Made by a program: the position numbers and the translations under genes. From an uncultured Eubacteriales bacterium (GTDB lineage: Bacteria > Bacillota > Clostridia > Oscillospirales > Oscillospiraceae), in contig CABSFY010000025.1 in NCBI GenBank assembly GCA_902477055.1, positions 1 to 23,873 on the forward strand: 23,873 bases of DNA, given 5' to 3'. Positions 1 through 8,144 of this stretch are shown one piece after another; the first letter of the stretch is position 1; each line of letters opens with the position of its first letter. The notes under the pieces were generated by a model. It ran no database searches. It saw nothing but the letters and a program-made list of their open reading frames with translations, and was not told where the DNA came from.

Positions 1-2233
1 TCATCTCAGAGCGGCGGTTGCGGATGGCGCGGATGGCGGCCATGATACTCTCCATCGCCGTTTCCTCGGCCTTAAAGCTCAGCGCCTCGGAATACTCCGG
101 CCACTTTGCGACGATCAGCGCTTCGCCGTCGTGCGGAATGGCCTGCCAGATCTCCTCTGTAATAAACGGCATGAACGGGTGCATCAGCCGCAGAATCTGA
201 TCGAGCACATACAGCAGCACCTGCTGGGCAACGCGCTTGCTCTTCTCGTCCTCGCCGTACAGGCGGGCCTTGGTCAGCTCGATATACCAGTCGCAGTAGC
301 TGTCCCAGATGAAATCGTAAATTTTCTGAACGGCAATGCCCAGCTCATACTTGTCGAGGTTCTCCGTCGCCTCGGCAATGAGCGTGTTGAGCTTGGAGAG
401 GATCCACTTATCCGCCGTTTCCAGCTCGTCGAGTGCGGGCAGCTCGTTTTTGTCGATGCTGAGGTTCATCATGACATAGCGGCTGGCGTTCCAGAGCTTG
501 TTGGCAAAGTTGCGCATTGCCTCGCAGCGCTCGATATAGAAGCGCATATCGTTGCCGGGCGAGTTCGCAGTGAGCATATTCATGCGCAGCGCATCCGCGC
601 CGAAGCGATCGATCATTTCCAGCGGGTCGATGCCGTTGCCGAGGGACTTGGACATCTTTCTGCCCTTGTCATCGCGGACGAGGCCGTGGATGAGGACGGT
701 GTGGAACGGCGCTTTTCCCGTCTGCTTGCAGCCGGAGAAGATCATGCGCGCGACCCAGAAGAAGATGATGTCATAGCCCGTGACCAGCACGTCCGTCGGG
801 TAGAAGTACTTGAAATCGGGCGCCTGCGTATCCGGCCAGCCGAGGGTTTCAAACGGCCAGAGCGCGGAGGAGAACCACGTATCCAGCACGTCCTCGTCGC
901 GGGCGATGTTCTTGCTGCCGCACCTTTCGCAGCAGGCCGCATCCTCGCGGGACACGGTCATATGGCCGCAGTCGGCGCAGTACCACGCCGGGATCTGATG
1001 ACCCCACCAGAGCTGACGGGAGATACACCAGTCGCGGACGTTCTCCATCCAGTTGGTGTAGATTTTCGTAAAGCGTTCGGGCACGAACTTCGTTTCGCCC
1101 TCGTTGACAACGCGCAGCGCCTCCTCGGCCAGCGGCTGCATCTTCACAAACCACTGTGCGGAGATAATCGGCTCCACATCGCGGTGGCAGCGGTAGCACG
1201 TGCCGACATTATGGCTGTACGGCTCGACCTTGACAAGGTAGCCGCCGGCCTCCAAGTCTGCGACGATCTGCTTTCTGGCCTCATAGCGGTCGAGTCCCTG
1301 ATATTTGCCGCCCAGCTCGTTGACCACGCCGTGATCGTCGAGAACGCGGATGACCTCCAGATGATGCCGCAGACCGACCTCGAAATCGTTGGGGTCGTGC
1401 GCCGGGGTCATTTTAACGCAGCCGGTACCGAAATCCATCTCGGCGTAGTCGTCGGCCACGACCGGAATTTCCTTGTTCATGAGCGGGAGAATCACGGTCT
1501 TGCCGACAATGGCCTTATAGCGCTCGTCGTTCGGGTTGACACAGACACCGCTGTCGCCAAGCATGGTTTCCGGCCGGGTCGTCGCAACAATGACCTCGCC
1601 GCTGCCGTCGGCCAGAGGGTAGCGGATATGCCACAGGTGGCCGGGCTTATCGACGTATTCGACCTCTGCATCGGACAGCGCCGTCACGCAGTGCGGACAC
1701 CAGTTGATGATGCGGCTGCCCTTATAGATCAGACCCTGCTCGTAAAGATTCACGAACACCTCGCGAACCGCCTTGGAGCAGCCCTCGTCCATCGTGAAGC
1801 GGGAGCGCTGCCAGTCACAGGAGATGCCGAGCTTCTTCTGCTGAGTCACGATGCGATCGCCGTACTGGCGCTTCCAGTCCCAGACGCGCTCGAGGAACTT
1901 TTCGCGGCCGAGATCGTAGCGGGTCTTGCCCTCGCCGCGCAGGACCTCCTCAACCTTAATCTGCGTCGCGATGCCGGCATGGTCCACGCCGGGCAGGTAC
2001 AGCGCGTTATAGCCCTGCATCCGCTTGAAGCGAATGAGCGTATCCTGCGCCGTATCGTCCATCGCGTGACCGATATGGAGCTGACCGGTGACGTTGGGGG
2101 GCGGCATAACGATCGTAAAGGGCTTTTTGCTCTCGTCCGGCTCGGCATGGAAATAGCCGCCGTCCATCCAGAACTGGTAGAGCTTTGCCTCTACCTCCTT
2201 CGGGTCGTAGGTTTTCGGTAATTCTCTTGCCAT
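1..2233 (-). CDS. valS: Valyl-tRNA synthetase, C-terminus cut by window edge
   Basis: Charges tRNA-Val with valine in the cytoplasm. The protein starts [15 protein letters not shown] at an ATG preceded by AGGAG. The class I HIGH motif is at residues 53-56 and KMSKS at 526-530, the spacing expected for ValRS with an inserted CP1 editing domain. Zn-type Cys pairs are visible (CPHC, CYRC, CADC, CERC), and [17 protein letters not shown] is a ValRS signature. About 744 residues are in the window; the family is usually about 880, so roughly 135 C-terminal residues (the end of the anticodon-binding domain and the coiled-coil tail) lie outside. The gene follows a Val T-box leader and its own promoter, so it is probably controlled by uncharged tRNA-Val. 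A long open frame on the opposite strand is a shadow. Confidence 0.97.
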   Translation of the reverse strand, partial: MARELPKTYDPKEVEAKLYQFWMDGGYFHAEPDESKKPFTIVMPPPNVTGQLHIGHAMDDTAQDTLIRFKRMQGYNALYLPGVDHAGIATQIKVEEVLRGEGKTRYDLGREKFLERVWDWKRQYGDRIVTQQKKLGISCDWQRSRFTMDEGCSKAVREVFVNLYEQGLIYKGSRIINWCPHCVTALSDAEVEYVDKPGHLWHIRYPLADGSGEVIVATTRPETMLGDSGVCVNPNDERYKAIVGKTVILPLMNKEIPVVADDYAEMDFGTGCVKMTPAHDPNDFEVGLRHHLEVIRVLDDHGVVNELGGKYQGLDRYEARKQIVADLEAGGYLVKVEPYSHNVGTCYRCHRDVEPIISAQWFVKMQPLAEEALRVVNEGETKFVPERFTKIYTNWMENVRDWCISRQLWWGHQIPAWYCADCGHMTVSREDAACCERCGSKNIARDEDVLDTWFSSALWPFETLGWPDTQAPDFKYFYPTDVLVTGYDIIFFWVARMIFSGCKQTGKAPFHTVLIHGLVRDDKGRKMSKSLGNGIDPLEMIDRFGADALRMNMLTANSPGNDMRFYIERCEAMRNFANKLWNASRYVMMNLSIDKNELPALDELETADKWILSKLNTLIAEATENLDKYELGIAVQKIYDFIWDSYCDWYIELTKARLYGEDEKSKRVAQQVLLYVLDQILRLMHPFMPFITEEIWQAIPHDGEALIVAKWPEYSEALSFKAEETAMESIMAAIRAIRNRRSEM

Positions 2234-2250
2234 AAGATTTTCTCCTTCTG

Positions 2251-2288
2251 AAAAAAATCGCCCCAAGCCGTAAAACGGCTCAGGGCGA
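2251..2288 (-). terminator. Regulated terminator of the valS T-box
   Basis: Read on the minus strand, TCGCCCTGAGCCG pairs with CGGCTTGGGGCGA around a short TTTTA loop, followed by seven T residues. The 5' arm lies just after the T-box sequence, so it competes with the antiterminator helix. It ends about 17 nt before the valS start codon. Confidence 0.93.
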
Positions 2289-2520
2289 AAAAACTTTCCG
2301 CGGTACCACCTGAATTTCCGCAAGGCTGCGGACACTTAACGAGCGGTTCTTCCCCGCTCTGACTCTGTAACGGGAGTTGCCCGTGCGGACCTAAGGGAAA
2401 ACCGTTCGGCCCGCCCGCTCCAAAGCGACCTTCGGTAAGCTCTGCCGGGACTTTCACCGACCGTCCCTTCTCTGCATTCGAGGCTTGCCTACTCCTCTTT
2501 TTCCGCGCGTTTTCAATATT
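2251..2520 (-). ncRNA. T-box riboswitch leader of valS (tRNA-Val sensing)
   Basis: The 290-nt untranslated leader of valS carries the canonical T-box GGTGGTACCGCGG at 2298-2310 on the minus strand, followed by a strong terminator. In stem I the 5' side has GAGGAGTAGG (AGTA half of the specifier-loop motif) and the 3' side has CGAAG followed by GTC, a valine codon, at 2429-2427. This is the expected position for the specifier. A distal GGGAC/GTCCC hairpin with an upstream AGAGA bulge fits the upper part of stem I. The variable T-box base is U, which would pair with an A73 discriminator as in tRNA-Val. In the family, uncharged tRNA stabilises the antiterminator and allows read-through. The T-box call is direct; the specifier assignment is by hand folding. 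Confidence 0.93.
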
Positions 2521-2526
2521 AAGCTC

Positions 2527-2555
2527 ATGATACCGGATATTTTGGGGTTTGTCAA
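2527..2555 (-). promoter_or_regulatory. Sigma-A promoter for the T-box/valS transcript
   Basis: On the minus strand, TTGACA (2555-2550) and TATCAT (2532-2527) are separated by exactly 17 nt. The predicted start near 2520 sits just before stem I of the T-box. The promoter lies in the 46-nt gap right after the mutase stop codon. Confidence 0.88.
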
Positions 2556-2566
2556 GTCCGAGTTTT

Positions 2567-4273
2567 TTACTGCTGTGGGGCGAAGGCGGCCAGCTCCTGC
2601 GCCAAGCCGTCGAGCAGCTTCTGCGCCGCAGCGCGGTCGTTATTCACGGCGGTGAGATAGAGCTTGACCTTCGGCTCCGTGCCGGACGGGCGGACGATCA
2701 CGCTCCCCTGCTCGCCGAGCGTCAGCGAAACGACGTTGGACTTCGGCAGCGTGACAGGCGTTTGCACGCCGGTCCGGCAGTCCTTCGTCACCCGCGCAGC
2801 ATAGTCAGTCAGCGCGGTCACAGGGATGCCGCAGAGCGCCGCCGGCGTGTGGGCGCGGAAATTCGCCATAAACTGCGCCGAAAGCTCCATTGCATTCGGC
2901 CCCTTCAGCTCGATGCTGATGACCCGCGCCTCATGCCAGCCCAGCTCGGCATAGAGCGCGTCCATCTTCTGGGCAAGGTTCATCCCCTCGCGCTTGAGCT
3001 TCGCCGCGAGGTCGCAAGTCAGCATGGAGGCGACGACCGCATCCTTATCGCGGGCATACGTTCCTTTGAGATAGCCGCAGCTTTCCTCAAAGCCGAACAC
3101 AAAGCGGTTTTCCTCACCCTTTTCTTCGAGCGCAAGAATTTCGCCGCCGATGTACTTAAAGCCGGTCAGGACGCTGCGCATTTTTACGCCGTACTTCGCC
3201 GCGACTTTATCAGCCATCGGGGTGGAAACGATGCTTTTGACCGCGACGGGGTCGGCGGGCAGGCGGCCCTGCGCTGTCAGCTCGCCGAGAATATAATCCA
3301 GCAGCAGGCAGCCAAGCTCGTTGCCCGTCAGCTTGCGGAAGCCGTCCCCGTCCGGCACGGCGACGGCCACGCGATCGCAGTCCGGGTCGGTGCCGAGGAT
3401 GAGATCGGGATGCGTCTGCCGTGCGATCTTGTAGCTCTCGCTCAGCGCGGCATCCGTTTCCGGATTCGGGTACTCGCAGGTCTTAAAATCGCCGTCCGGC
3501 TGTTCCTGTGCCTTGACGACATCGACGTTAACACCAATGCGGCCAAGCACCGTGCGCACCGGCTTGTTGCCCGTGCCGCACAGCGGTGTGTAAAGCAGAT
3601 TCAAATTGTCCGACGGCATGGTCGCGAGGCGCTCGTTCAGGACGGTTTCATAGTACTTCTCCCAGAGCGACGGATGGATGAATTCCACATCGCGGTTTGC
3701 CATGTAATAGTCAAAACTCTCCTTCGCGGGGACAAAATACGGGATCCGTTCAATCTCGTCGTAGACGATGGCCGCCGGAGCATCCGTCATCTGGCAGCCG
3801 TCGGGGCCGTAGCATTTTATGCCATTGTACGCGCCTGCGTTATGACTGGCGGAAACGACGATTCCGCAGCCACAGCCGAGCTGCCGAACAGCAAACGAGA
3901 GCATCGGCGTTGGGGCCAGCTCATGATAGACATAGACATGAACGCCGCGTTCGGCAAGCGCGGCGGCGCAAATTTCGGTATAGTGCCGTGAATTATGGCG
4001 GGAATCGTAGCCGATGGCGCACTTTTTCGGCAGGTCGGTCCCAACGAGCCACGCGGCAAGGCCCTGCGCCGTGCGGCGGACGGTATAGTCGTTCAACCGG
4101 TTTGTGCCAAGGTCCATAATGCCGCGAATACCTGCGGTGCCGAAGGCAAGCTCCGCACCGAAGCAGCCCTTAAGCTGCTCGTCGTCGCCGCGCATCGTGT
4201 CCAGCATTGCCTTTTCCCCTGCCGTCAGCATGGGGCTGGCGCACCAGGCCTCATAACGTTCCAAATAATTCAT
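2567..4273 (-). CDS. pgcA: Phospho-sugar mutase (phosphoglucomutase/phosphomannomutase family)
   Basis: Alpha-D-phosphohexomutase that interconverts hexose 1-phosphate and 6-phosphate through a phosphoserine, probably supplying glucose 1-phosphate for polysaccharide or UDP-glucose synthesis. All four family signatures are present in order: the phosphoserine loop SASHN at residues 141-145, the metal loop DPDCDR at 296-301, the sugar-recognition GFEES at 394-398 and the phosphate-binding RPSGTEPK near 528-535. The length of 568 residues fits the PgcA-like subgroup of Firmicutes rather than the shorter GlmM/ManB forms. The ATG is preceded by GGAGGTTACT. The gene lies 14 nt past a terminator hairpin, so it is either expressed by read-through or from an unseen promoter. 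Substrate preference (glucose or mannose) cannot be told from sequence alone, so the symbol is the less certain part. Confidence 0.93.
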   Translation of the reverse strand: MNYLERYEAWCASPMLTAGEKAMLDTMRGDDEQLKGCFGAELAFGTAGIRGIMDLGTNRLNDYTVRRTAQGLAAWLVGTDLPKKCAIGYDSRHNSRHYTEICAAALAERGVHVYVYHELAPTPMLSFAVRQLGCGCGIVVSASHNAGAYNGIKCYGPDGCQMTDAPAAIVYDEIERIPYFVPAKESFDYYMANRDVEFIHPSLWEKYYETVLNERLATMPSDNLNLLYTPLCGTGNKPVRTVLGRIGVNVDVVKAQEQPDGDFKTCEYPNPETDAALSESYKIARQTHPDLILGTDPDCDRVAVAVPDGDGFRKLTGNELGCLLLDYILGELTAQGRLPADPVAVKSIVSTPMADKVAAKYGVKMRSVLTGFKYIGGEILALEEKGEENRFVFGFEESCGYLKGTYARDKDAVVASMLTCDLAAKLKREGMNLAQKMDALYAELGWHEARVISIELKGPNAMELSAQFMANFRAHTPAALCGIPVTALTDYAARVTKDCRTGVQTPVTLPKSNVVSLTLGEQGSVIVRPSGTEPKVKLYLTAVNNDRAAAQKLLDGLAQELAAFAPQQ

Positions 4274-4287
4274 AGTAACCTCCGGTG

Positions 4288-4323
4288 AAAAAACAGGTCA
4301 ATTCCGAACGAACTGACCTGTTT
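4288..4323 (-). terminator. Rho-independent terminator after the coiled-coil gene
   Basis: On the minus strand AAACAGGTCA (4323-4314) pairs with TGACCTGTTT (4300-4291) around a 13-nt loop, and the 3' arm runs into six T residues. It closes the uvrC-rsmD-coaD-coiled-coil unit. It also lies only 14 nt upstream of the mutase start codon, so it may act as a partial barrier to that gene. Confidence 0.88.
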
Positions 4324-4333
4324 GTTATTTTCA

Positions 4334-4852
4334 TTAAATATCTTCAATGATCGGGGACTCGGTCTGCGCGGGAGTGGCCGGACGGGTCTGCGGCGCAGCA
4401 ACGGCACGGAACTTTGCGCGGGAATCACGCACCTGCGACAGGGCCTCGGCAATGGCCTCCTCGGTCTGACGGATGGAATCGTCCATATAGTCGAACGTGA
4501 CCTGCTTCAGCTCCTTGATCTTCTCCTGCGCGGCGCGGACCATCTCGTTGGCCTGCGAGCGGGCCTCCTGATAGACGGCCTCATTGGAAACGAGCTGACG
4601 GGCCTGCGTCTGCGCGGACTTCAGGATGCCCTCGGCCTCGCGCTTGGCGCTGGTGACCAGCTCATTACGGGATTCAACGATGGTTTTTGCCTGCTTCAGC
4701 TCGCTGGGGAGCTTATTGGAAATTTCGTCCAGCAGATCGAGTGCCCGCTCACGCTCCACGGCGCACTTGTCGCCGCTGAAGGGAACGTTCTTCGCATCCT
4801 GGATCAGTGCATATAAGGTGCCGATCAGTTCCTCAATGCCATGTTCGTTCAT
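4334..4852 (-). CDS. Coiled-coil protein, DivIVA/ATP-synthase-b-like, function unknown
   Basis: 172 residues. No catalytic motif is visible. The middle (about residues 30-135) is rich in Ala, Glu, Lys and Arg with heptad-like spacing, for example in AKREAEGILKSAQTQARQL and QANEMVRAAQEKIKEL, typical of long coiled coils like DivIVA or ATP synthase subunit b. The last 25 residues are Pro/Thr/Ala-rich and probably disordered, ending in an acidic SPIIEDI. There is no signal peptide or membrane segment, so it should be cytoplasmic. The ATG follows GGAGGCACTACT. It is the last gene of the uvrC-rsmD-coaD unit, 14 nt after coaD, and is closed by a terminator. Proteins like this are often labelled 'ATPase' in Clostridia, but no nucleotide-binding motif is present here. 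A scaffolding role is only a guess. Confidence 0.8.
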   Translation of the reverse strand: MNEHGIEELIGTLYALIQDAKNVPFSGDKCAVERERALDLLDEISNKLPSELKQAKTIVESRNELVTSAKREAEGILKSAQTQARQLVSNEAVYQEARSQANEMVRAAQEKIKELKQVTFDYMDDSIRQTEEAIAEALSQVRDSRAKFRAVAAPQTRPATPAQTESPIIEDI

Positions 4853-4866
4853 AGTAGTGCCTCCTG

Positions 4867-5355
4867 TTATTTTACTGTATTTCTAATTCGGTCATAAAAT
4901 TCTCCCATGATCTCATGCGGGAGAAAATCGCTCAGATCCGCGCCATAATGGCCCATCTCCTTGACGGCGCTGGAGCTGAGGTACATAAACTGATGCTCCG
5001 CTGTCAGAAACAATGAGTCAAGGTCAGGGTTGAGTTTGCGGTTAATCATTGCCATCTGAAATTCTTTTTCAAAATCCGAACCGGCGCGCAAGCCCTTGAT
5101 GATCGTGCAGCAGCCGTGTGTTTTGGCATACTCGGCCAGCAGTCCGTCGTGACTGTCCACGCTGACGTTTGGAAGGTGCGCGGTCACGCGGCGAAGCTGA
5201 TCCTCCCGCTCGGCCAGCGTAAAGAGCGGACTTTTTTCACAGTTGACCATCACGCACACGATCACGCGGTCAAATAGGCGCGCGGCGCGTTCGATGATAT
5301 TCAGGTGTCCCTTGGTGACCGGGTCAAAGCTGCCCGGATAAACGGCAATTTTCAT
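4867..5355 (-). CDS. coaD: Phosphopantetheine adenylyltransferase
   Basis: Transfers AMP from ATP to 4'-phosphopantetheine to form dephospho-CoA, the penultimate step of CoA synthesis in the cytoplasm. The 162-residue length is typical. The N-terminal nucleotidyltransferase motif is PGSFDPVTKGHL, with the catalytic TxGH at residues 14-17. KGLRAGSDFEKE carries conserved Arg and Asp residues near residues 87-98, and SSSAVKE at about 127-133 matches the ISSTxVRE signature. The start overlaps the rsmD stop as ATGA, so the two are probably translationally coupled. The rsmD-coaD pair is widespread in Firmicutes. Confidence 0.97.
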   Translation of the reverse strand: MKIAVYPGSFDPVTKGHLNIIERAARLFDRVIVCVMVNCEKSPLFTLAEREDQLRRVTAHLPNVSVDSHDGLLAEYAKTHGCCTIIKGLRAGSDFEKEFQMAMINRKLNPDLDSLFLTAEHQFMYLSSSAVKEMGHYGADLSDFLPHEIMGEFYDRIRNTVK

Positions 5356-5903
5356 TCCATGTCCTTTTCGCGGCGAAAGAGGGCGACGGCCGTCTTGCCG
5401 TAGATATAGTCCTTCGAGCGCACAAGACCCGGAAAAACACCGTCAAATTGCTTTTCCGCCGGGCGTTCTGAAACAATTATACCACCTTCCGCCAAAATGT
5501 CAATTTCGGAGATGCGTTTTATTGCATTTTCCAGATATTTTTCTGCATAAGGCGGGTCTAAAAAGATCAGGCGAAAGCGTTTTCTGCATCCGGCAAGGTA
5601 GCTGAGGTAGTCGGCGCGAACCACCTCGGCCTTTTCGGCAAGATGGGTCCGGCGCAGATTTTCGCGGACGATTGCCAGTGCGTCGGCGCGTTCGTCCACA
5701 AAAACGGCCCGATTCGCGCCCCGGCTCAGCGCCTCGATGCCGAGCTGGCCGGAGCCGGCAAACAGATCGAGAACGTCGCCTGCAATTTCATATTGAATAA
5801 TATTAAATAACGCCTGCTTCACGCGGTCGGCTGTCGGGCGGGTCAACAGACCGTCCGGCGCCTTGAGATTCGTTCCGCGTGCGGTTCCGGTAATTACTCG
5901 CAT
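5352..5903 (-). CDS. rsmD: 16S rRNA m2G966 methyltransferase
   Basis: Methylates the N2 position of 16S rRNA G966 (E. coli numbering) in the small ribosomal subunit using S-adenosylmethionine. The protein is 183 residues, the family length. The SAM-binding motif LDLFAGSGQLGIEALSRGA is at residues 45-63 and the catalytic DPPY motif at 116-119. The N-terminal MRVITGTARGTNLKAP is characteristic of the family. The ATG is preceded by AGGAGTAAAGT, 3 nt after the uvrC stop, and the stop overlaps coaD by 4 nt. Confidence 0.97.
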   Translation of the reverse strand: MRVITGTARGTNLKAPDGLLTRPTADRVKQALFNIIQYEIAGDVLDLFAGSGQLGIEALSRGANRAVFVDERADALAIVRENLRRTHLAEKAEVVRADYLSYLAGCRKRFRLIFLDPPYAEKYLENAIKRISEIDILAEGGIIVSERPAEKQFDGVFPGLVRSKDYIYGKTAVALFRREKDME

Positions 5904-5906
5904 ACT

Positions 5907-7724
5907 TTACTCCTGTGGGTGAAAATGGTCGTAGACCGCCTTGGCCGTCGGAGCGGGCAGCAGGGTCGAAAGCTGCTCCACGCTCGCCTCCCGGATGGCG
6001 GTCAGTGAGCCGAAGCGCTTGAGCAGCGCCAGCCGCCGTTTTTCGCCGATGCCCGGAATTTCGTCGAGCTGCGACCCCTTGACGCGCTTGCTGCGCAGGG
6101 TGCGGTGGTACGTGATGGCAAAGCGGTGGGTTTCCTCCTGAATCCTGCCGATGAGGGCAAAGACCGCGGGGACGGTCTGAATGCCGATTTCCGCGCCGTC
6201 GGGCGTGACGAGCGCGCGGGTACGGTGGCGGTCGTCCTTGACCATGCCAAAGATGGGCAGCGAAACACCCAGCTCCCGCAGTGCTTCGGCAACGGTCTGC
6301 GCGTGGACCACGCCGCCGTCGATGAGCAGCGCATCCGGCCGCTCGGCAAAGCCCTTGTCGCCGTCCAGATAATGCCGGAAGCGCCGGGTCAAAACCTGCC
6401 GCATGGAAGCATAGTCGTCCTGATCGTCCATATTTTCGAGTTTAAAGCGCTTATAATCGCTCTTTTTCGGCTTCCCATCCGTAAAAACGACCATTGAGGC
6501 CACAATGTCCGTTCCTGCAATGTTGGAAATGTCATACGCCTCCAACCGGTGCGGCGGTTCCGGCAGGGCCAGCATGGAGCCGAGGAGCGTCAGCGTTCCG
6601 TTAATGCGTTCGGCGGCAGAAGTAGCGCGTTCGGCCTCCTCGCGGGCGTTTTTATTCGCCAGAGCTATGAGCTTGCGTCCATTGCCGCGCTGCGGTGTGA
6701 AAATCTGCACCTGCCGTCCCAGCTTTTCCAGCAGGAGCTGTGCAAAAAGCTCCGCGTCGTCCATGCCGCACGGGAGCAAAATTCGCTTCGGCGCAGCGCC
6801 CCGGCGCAGATAGTATTGCTTCAAAAGTGAGGAAATGGCCTCGTTTTCATCCTCCGGAAGGTTCAGCAGCTCATACTCCTTGTCCATCAGATTGCCGCGC
6901 ACAAAGTGCAGCACGGCAAAGCAGGACTTGGCCTCCGTCGAGTACCAGCCGATGACATCCGTGTCGGCCATGGTCGCGGCAGTGACGAGCTGGCGCTGCG
7001 ACAGCAGCTCGATCGCGCTGAGGCGGTCGCGCAGCTGCGCGGCGTGTTCAAACTCCAGCCTTTCCGCCGCCGCTTCCATCTGTTCACGCAGCGAACGGGA
7101 CAGCTCCTTGTGCCTTCCCTGCAGCACTGCCACACCCTGCTCGATCAGGCAGTGATATTCCGCCTGCGTCTTTACCGGGCGGCACCAGCCGTCACAGAGG
7201 TTCATCTGAAAGTTCAGGCAGGGCCGCTCTTTTCCGATGTCGCGCGGGAATTTCTTTCCGCAGCGCGGCAGACGAAGCGCCGCCGTGATGGTCTGAATGA
7301 CCTGCTGCGTCCGTCCTCGCCCGCCGTAGGGGCCGAAATACTGCGCCCCGTCGTTCAGCGTACGGTTGGCCAGCGTGAATTCCGGATACGCCTCCCGCAG
7401 GTCGATGCGCAGATACGGATAGCCCTTGTCGTCCTTCAGGAGGATATTATACTTGGGCATATAGTGCTTGATGAGGGAGCATTCCAGCACCAGCGCCTCG
7501 AACTCCGTTGCCGCCGTGATTGTTTCAAAATGATCGACCTGCGACACCATACGCCTTGTTTTGGTATTATGCGACGCGGTATCCTGAAAATACTGCGAAA
7601 CGCGATTTTTCAGTTTTTTTGCCTTGCCGACGTAGATCACCGTATCGGCGGCGTCCTTCATCAGGTAGACACCCGGCTCATAAGGCAGCGACAGGGCCGC
7701 AAATTTCAATTCCTCGCGCGTCAT
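5907..7724 (-). CDS. uvrC: UvrABC system protein C (excinuclease subunit)
   Basis: Makes the two incisions around a lesion in nucleotide excision repair after UvrA/UvrB loading. The N-terminal GIY-YIG-type nuclease shows GVY at residues 18-20 and YVG at 31-33. A UVR domain lies near 200-235. The RNase H-like C-terminal nuclease starts around residue 395 with EAYDISNIAGTD and later DALLIDGG. The helix-hairpin-helix motif begins IPGIGEKRRLALLKRFGSL at 556. The 605-residue length is normal. The ATG has GGGGAAG 3 nt upstream. It heads the uvrC-rsmD-coaD-coiled-coil unit, but a terminator hairpin ends only about 15 nt upstream and there is no room for a promoter after it. Confidence 0.97.
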   Translation of the reverse strand: MTREELKFAALSLPYEPGVYLMKDAADTVIYVGKAKKLKNRVSQYFQDTASHNTKTRRMVSQVDHFETITAATEFEALVLECSLIKHYMPKYNILLKDDKGYPYLRIDLREAYPEFTLANRTLNDGAQYFGPYGGRGRTQQVIQTITAALRLPRCGKKFPRDIGKERPCLNFQMNLCDGWCRPVKTQAEYHCLIEQGVAVLQGRHKELSRSLREQMEAAAERLEFEHAAQLRDRLSAIELLSQRQLVTAATMADTDVIGWYSTEAKSCFAVLHFVRGNLMDKEYELLNLPEDENEAISSLLKQYYLRRGAAPKRILLPCGMDDAELFAQLLLEKLGRQVQIFTPQRGNGRKLIALANKNAREEAERATSAAERINGTLTLLGSMLALPEPPHRLEAYDISNIAGTDIVASMVVFTDGKPKKSDYKRFKLENMDDQDDYASMRQVLTRRFRHYLDGDKGFAERPDALLIDGGVVHAQTVAEALRELGVSLPIFGMVKDDRHRTRALVTPDGAEIGIQTVPAVFALIGRIQEETHRFAITYHRTLRSKRVKGSQLDEIPGIGEKRRLALLKRFGSLTAIREASVEQLSTLLPAPTAKAVYDHFHPQE

Positions 7725-7738
7725 ACTCTTCCCCGTAG

Positions 7739-7772
7739 AAAAAGCTGTCCCAAACGCGGGCGTTTGGGACAG
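7739..7772 (-). terminator. Rho-independent terminator of the HPr gene
   Basis: On the minus strand CTGTCCCAAACG (7772-7761) pairs with CGTTTGGGACAG (7756-7745) around a tight loop, and C plus five T residues follow. It lies about 16 nt after the HPr stop codon and about 15 nt before uvrC. Confidence 0.92.
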
Positions 7773-7788
7773 AGGTAGAACGTTTCGA

Positions 7789-8049
7789 TCAATATACGTC
7801 CTTCACGAGCATCGCACTGAGCGTCTTGACCGCCGCTTCCTCGTCGGGGCCTTCCGCAATAATGCTGATTTCCGTGCCGGTCGTGATTCCCATGGAAAGC
7901 ACACCCAGCAGACTCTTTCCGTTCATTCTGCGGTCATCGGCCTCGACCCAGATGCTGGAACGGAATTCGTTCGCCTTTTGAATGAAATATGTTGCCTGCT
8001 TGTTATGCAGTCCCGATTCGCACGTTACGACGGTTTTTTCTGTGTACAC
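7789..8049 (-). CDS. HPr-family phosphocarrier protein with altered active-site loop
   Basis: HPr proteins accept phosphate on His15 from PTS enzyme I and, in Firmicutes, on Ser46 from HPr kinase for carbon catabolite control. I place the start at the GTG at 8049 because AAGGAG lies 8 nt before it; the longer GTG at 8058 would sit directly against that site. With this start the protein has 86 residues, His falls at exactly position 15 (SGLHNKQA) and Ser at exactly 46 (NGKSLLGVLSMGI). The residues after His15 are Asn-Lys-Gln instead of the usual Ala-Arg-Pro, so Arg17 is replaced by Lys and Pro18 by Gln. No enzyme I or HPr kinase gene is in the window. It has its own promoter and terminator. 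A regulatory rather than sugar-transport role is possible. Confidence 0.9.
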   Translation of the reverse strand: MYTEKTVVTCESGLHNKQATYFIQKANEFRSSIWVEADDRRMNGKSLLGVLSMGITTGTEISIIAEGPDEEAAVKTLSAMLVKDVY

Positions 8050-8099
8050 GATTTTCACTCCTTCAGCTTCGCATTCGCCATTGCAAAATACTACTTGAT

Positions 8100-8128
8100 A
8101 ATATAAGCAAAAAAATGAAGTTTGTCAA
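8100..8128 (-). promoter_or_regulatory. Strong sigma-A promoter of the HPr gene
   Basis: On the minus strand TTGACA (8128-8123) and TATATT (8105-8100) are separated by exactly 17 nt in an AT-rich gap within GC-rich DNA. The start near 8093 gives a leader of about 44 nt. It lies just after the mutS2 stop. Confidence 0.9.
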
Positions 8129-8144
8129 CAAATTTCAGAATTTT

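Noticed and set aside
131..2221. Plus-strand open frame of 696 codons
   Set aside because: It is exactly antisense to valS, has no recognisable domain and no ribosome site. High GC and codon bias in valS explain the lack of stops.
2549..3991. Plus-strand open frame of 480 codons
   Set aside because: Antisense to the phospho-sugar mutase, whose motifs are all intact. Composition (Arg/Ala/Val/His-rich) is typical of shadow frames.
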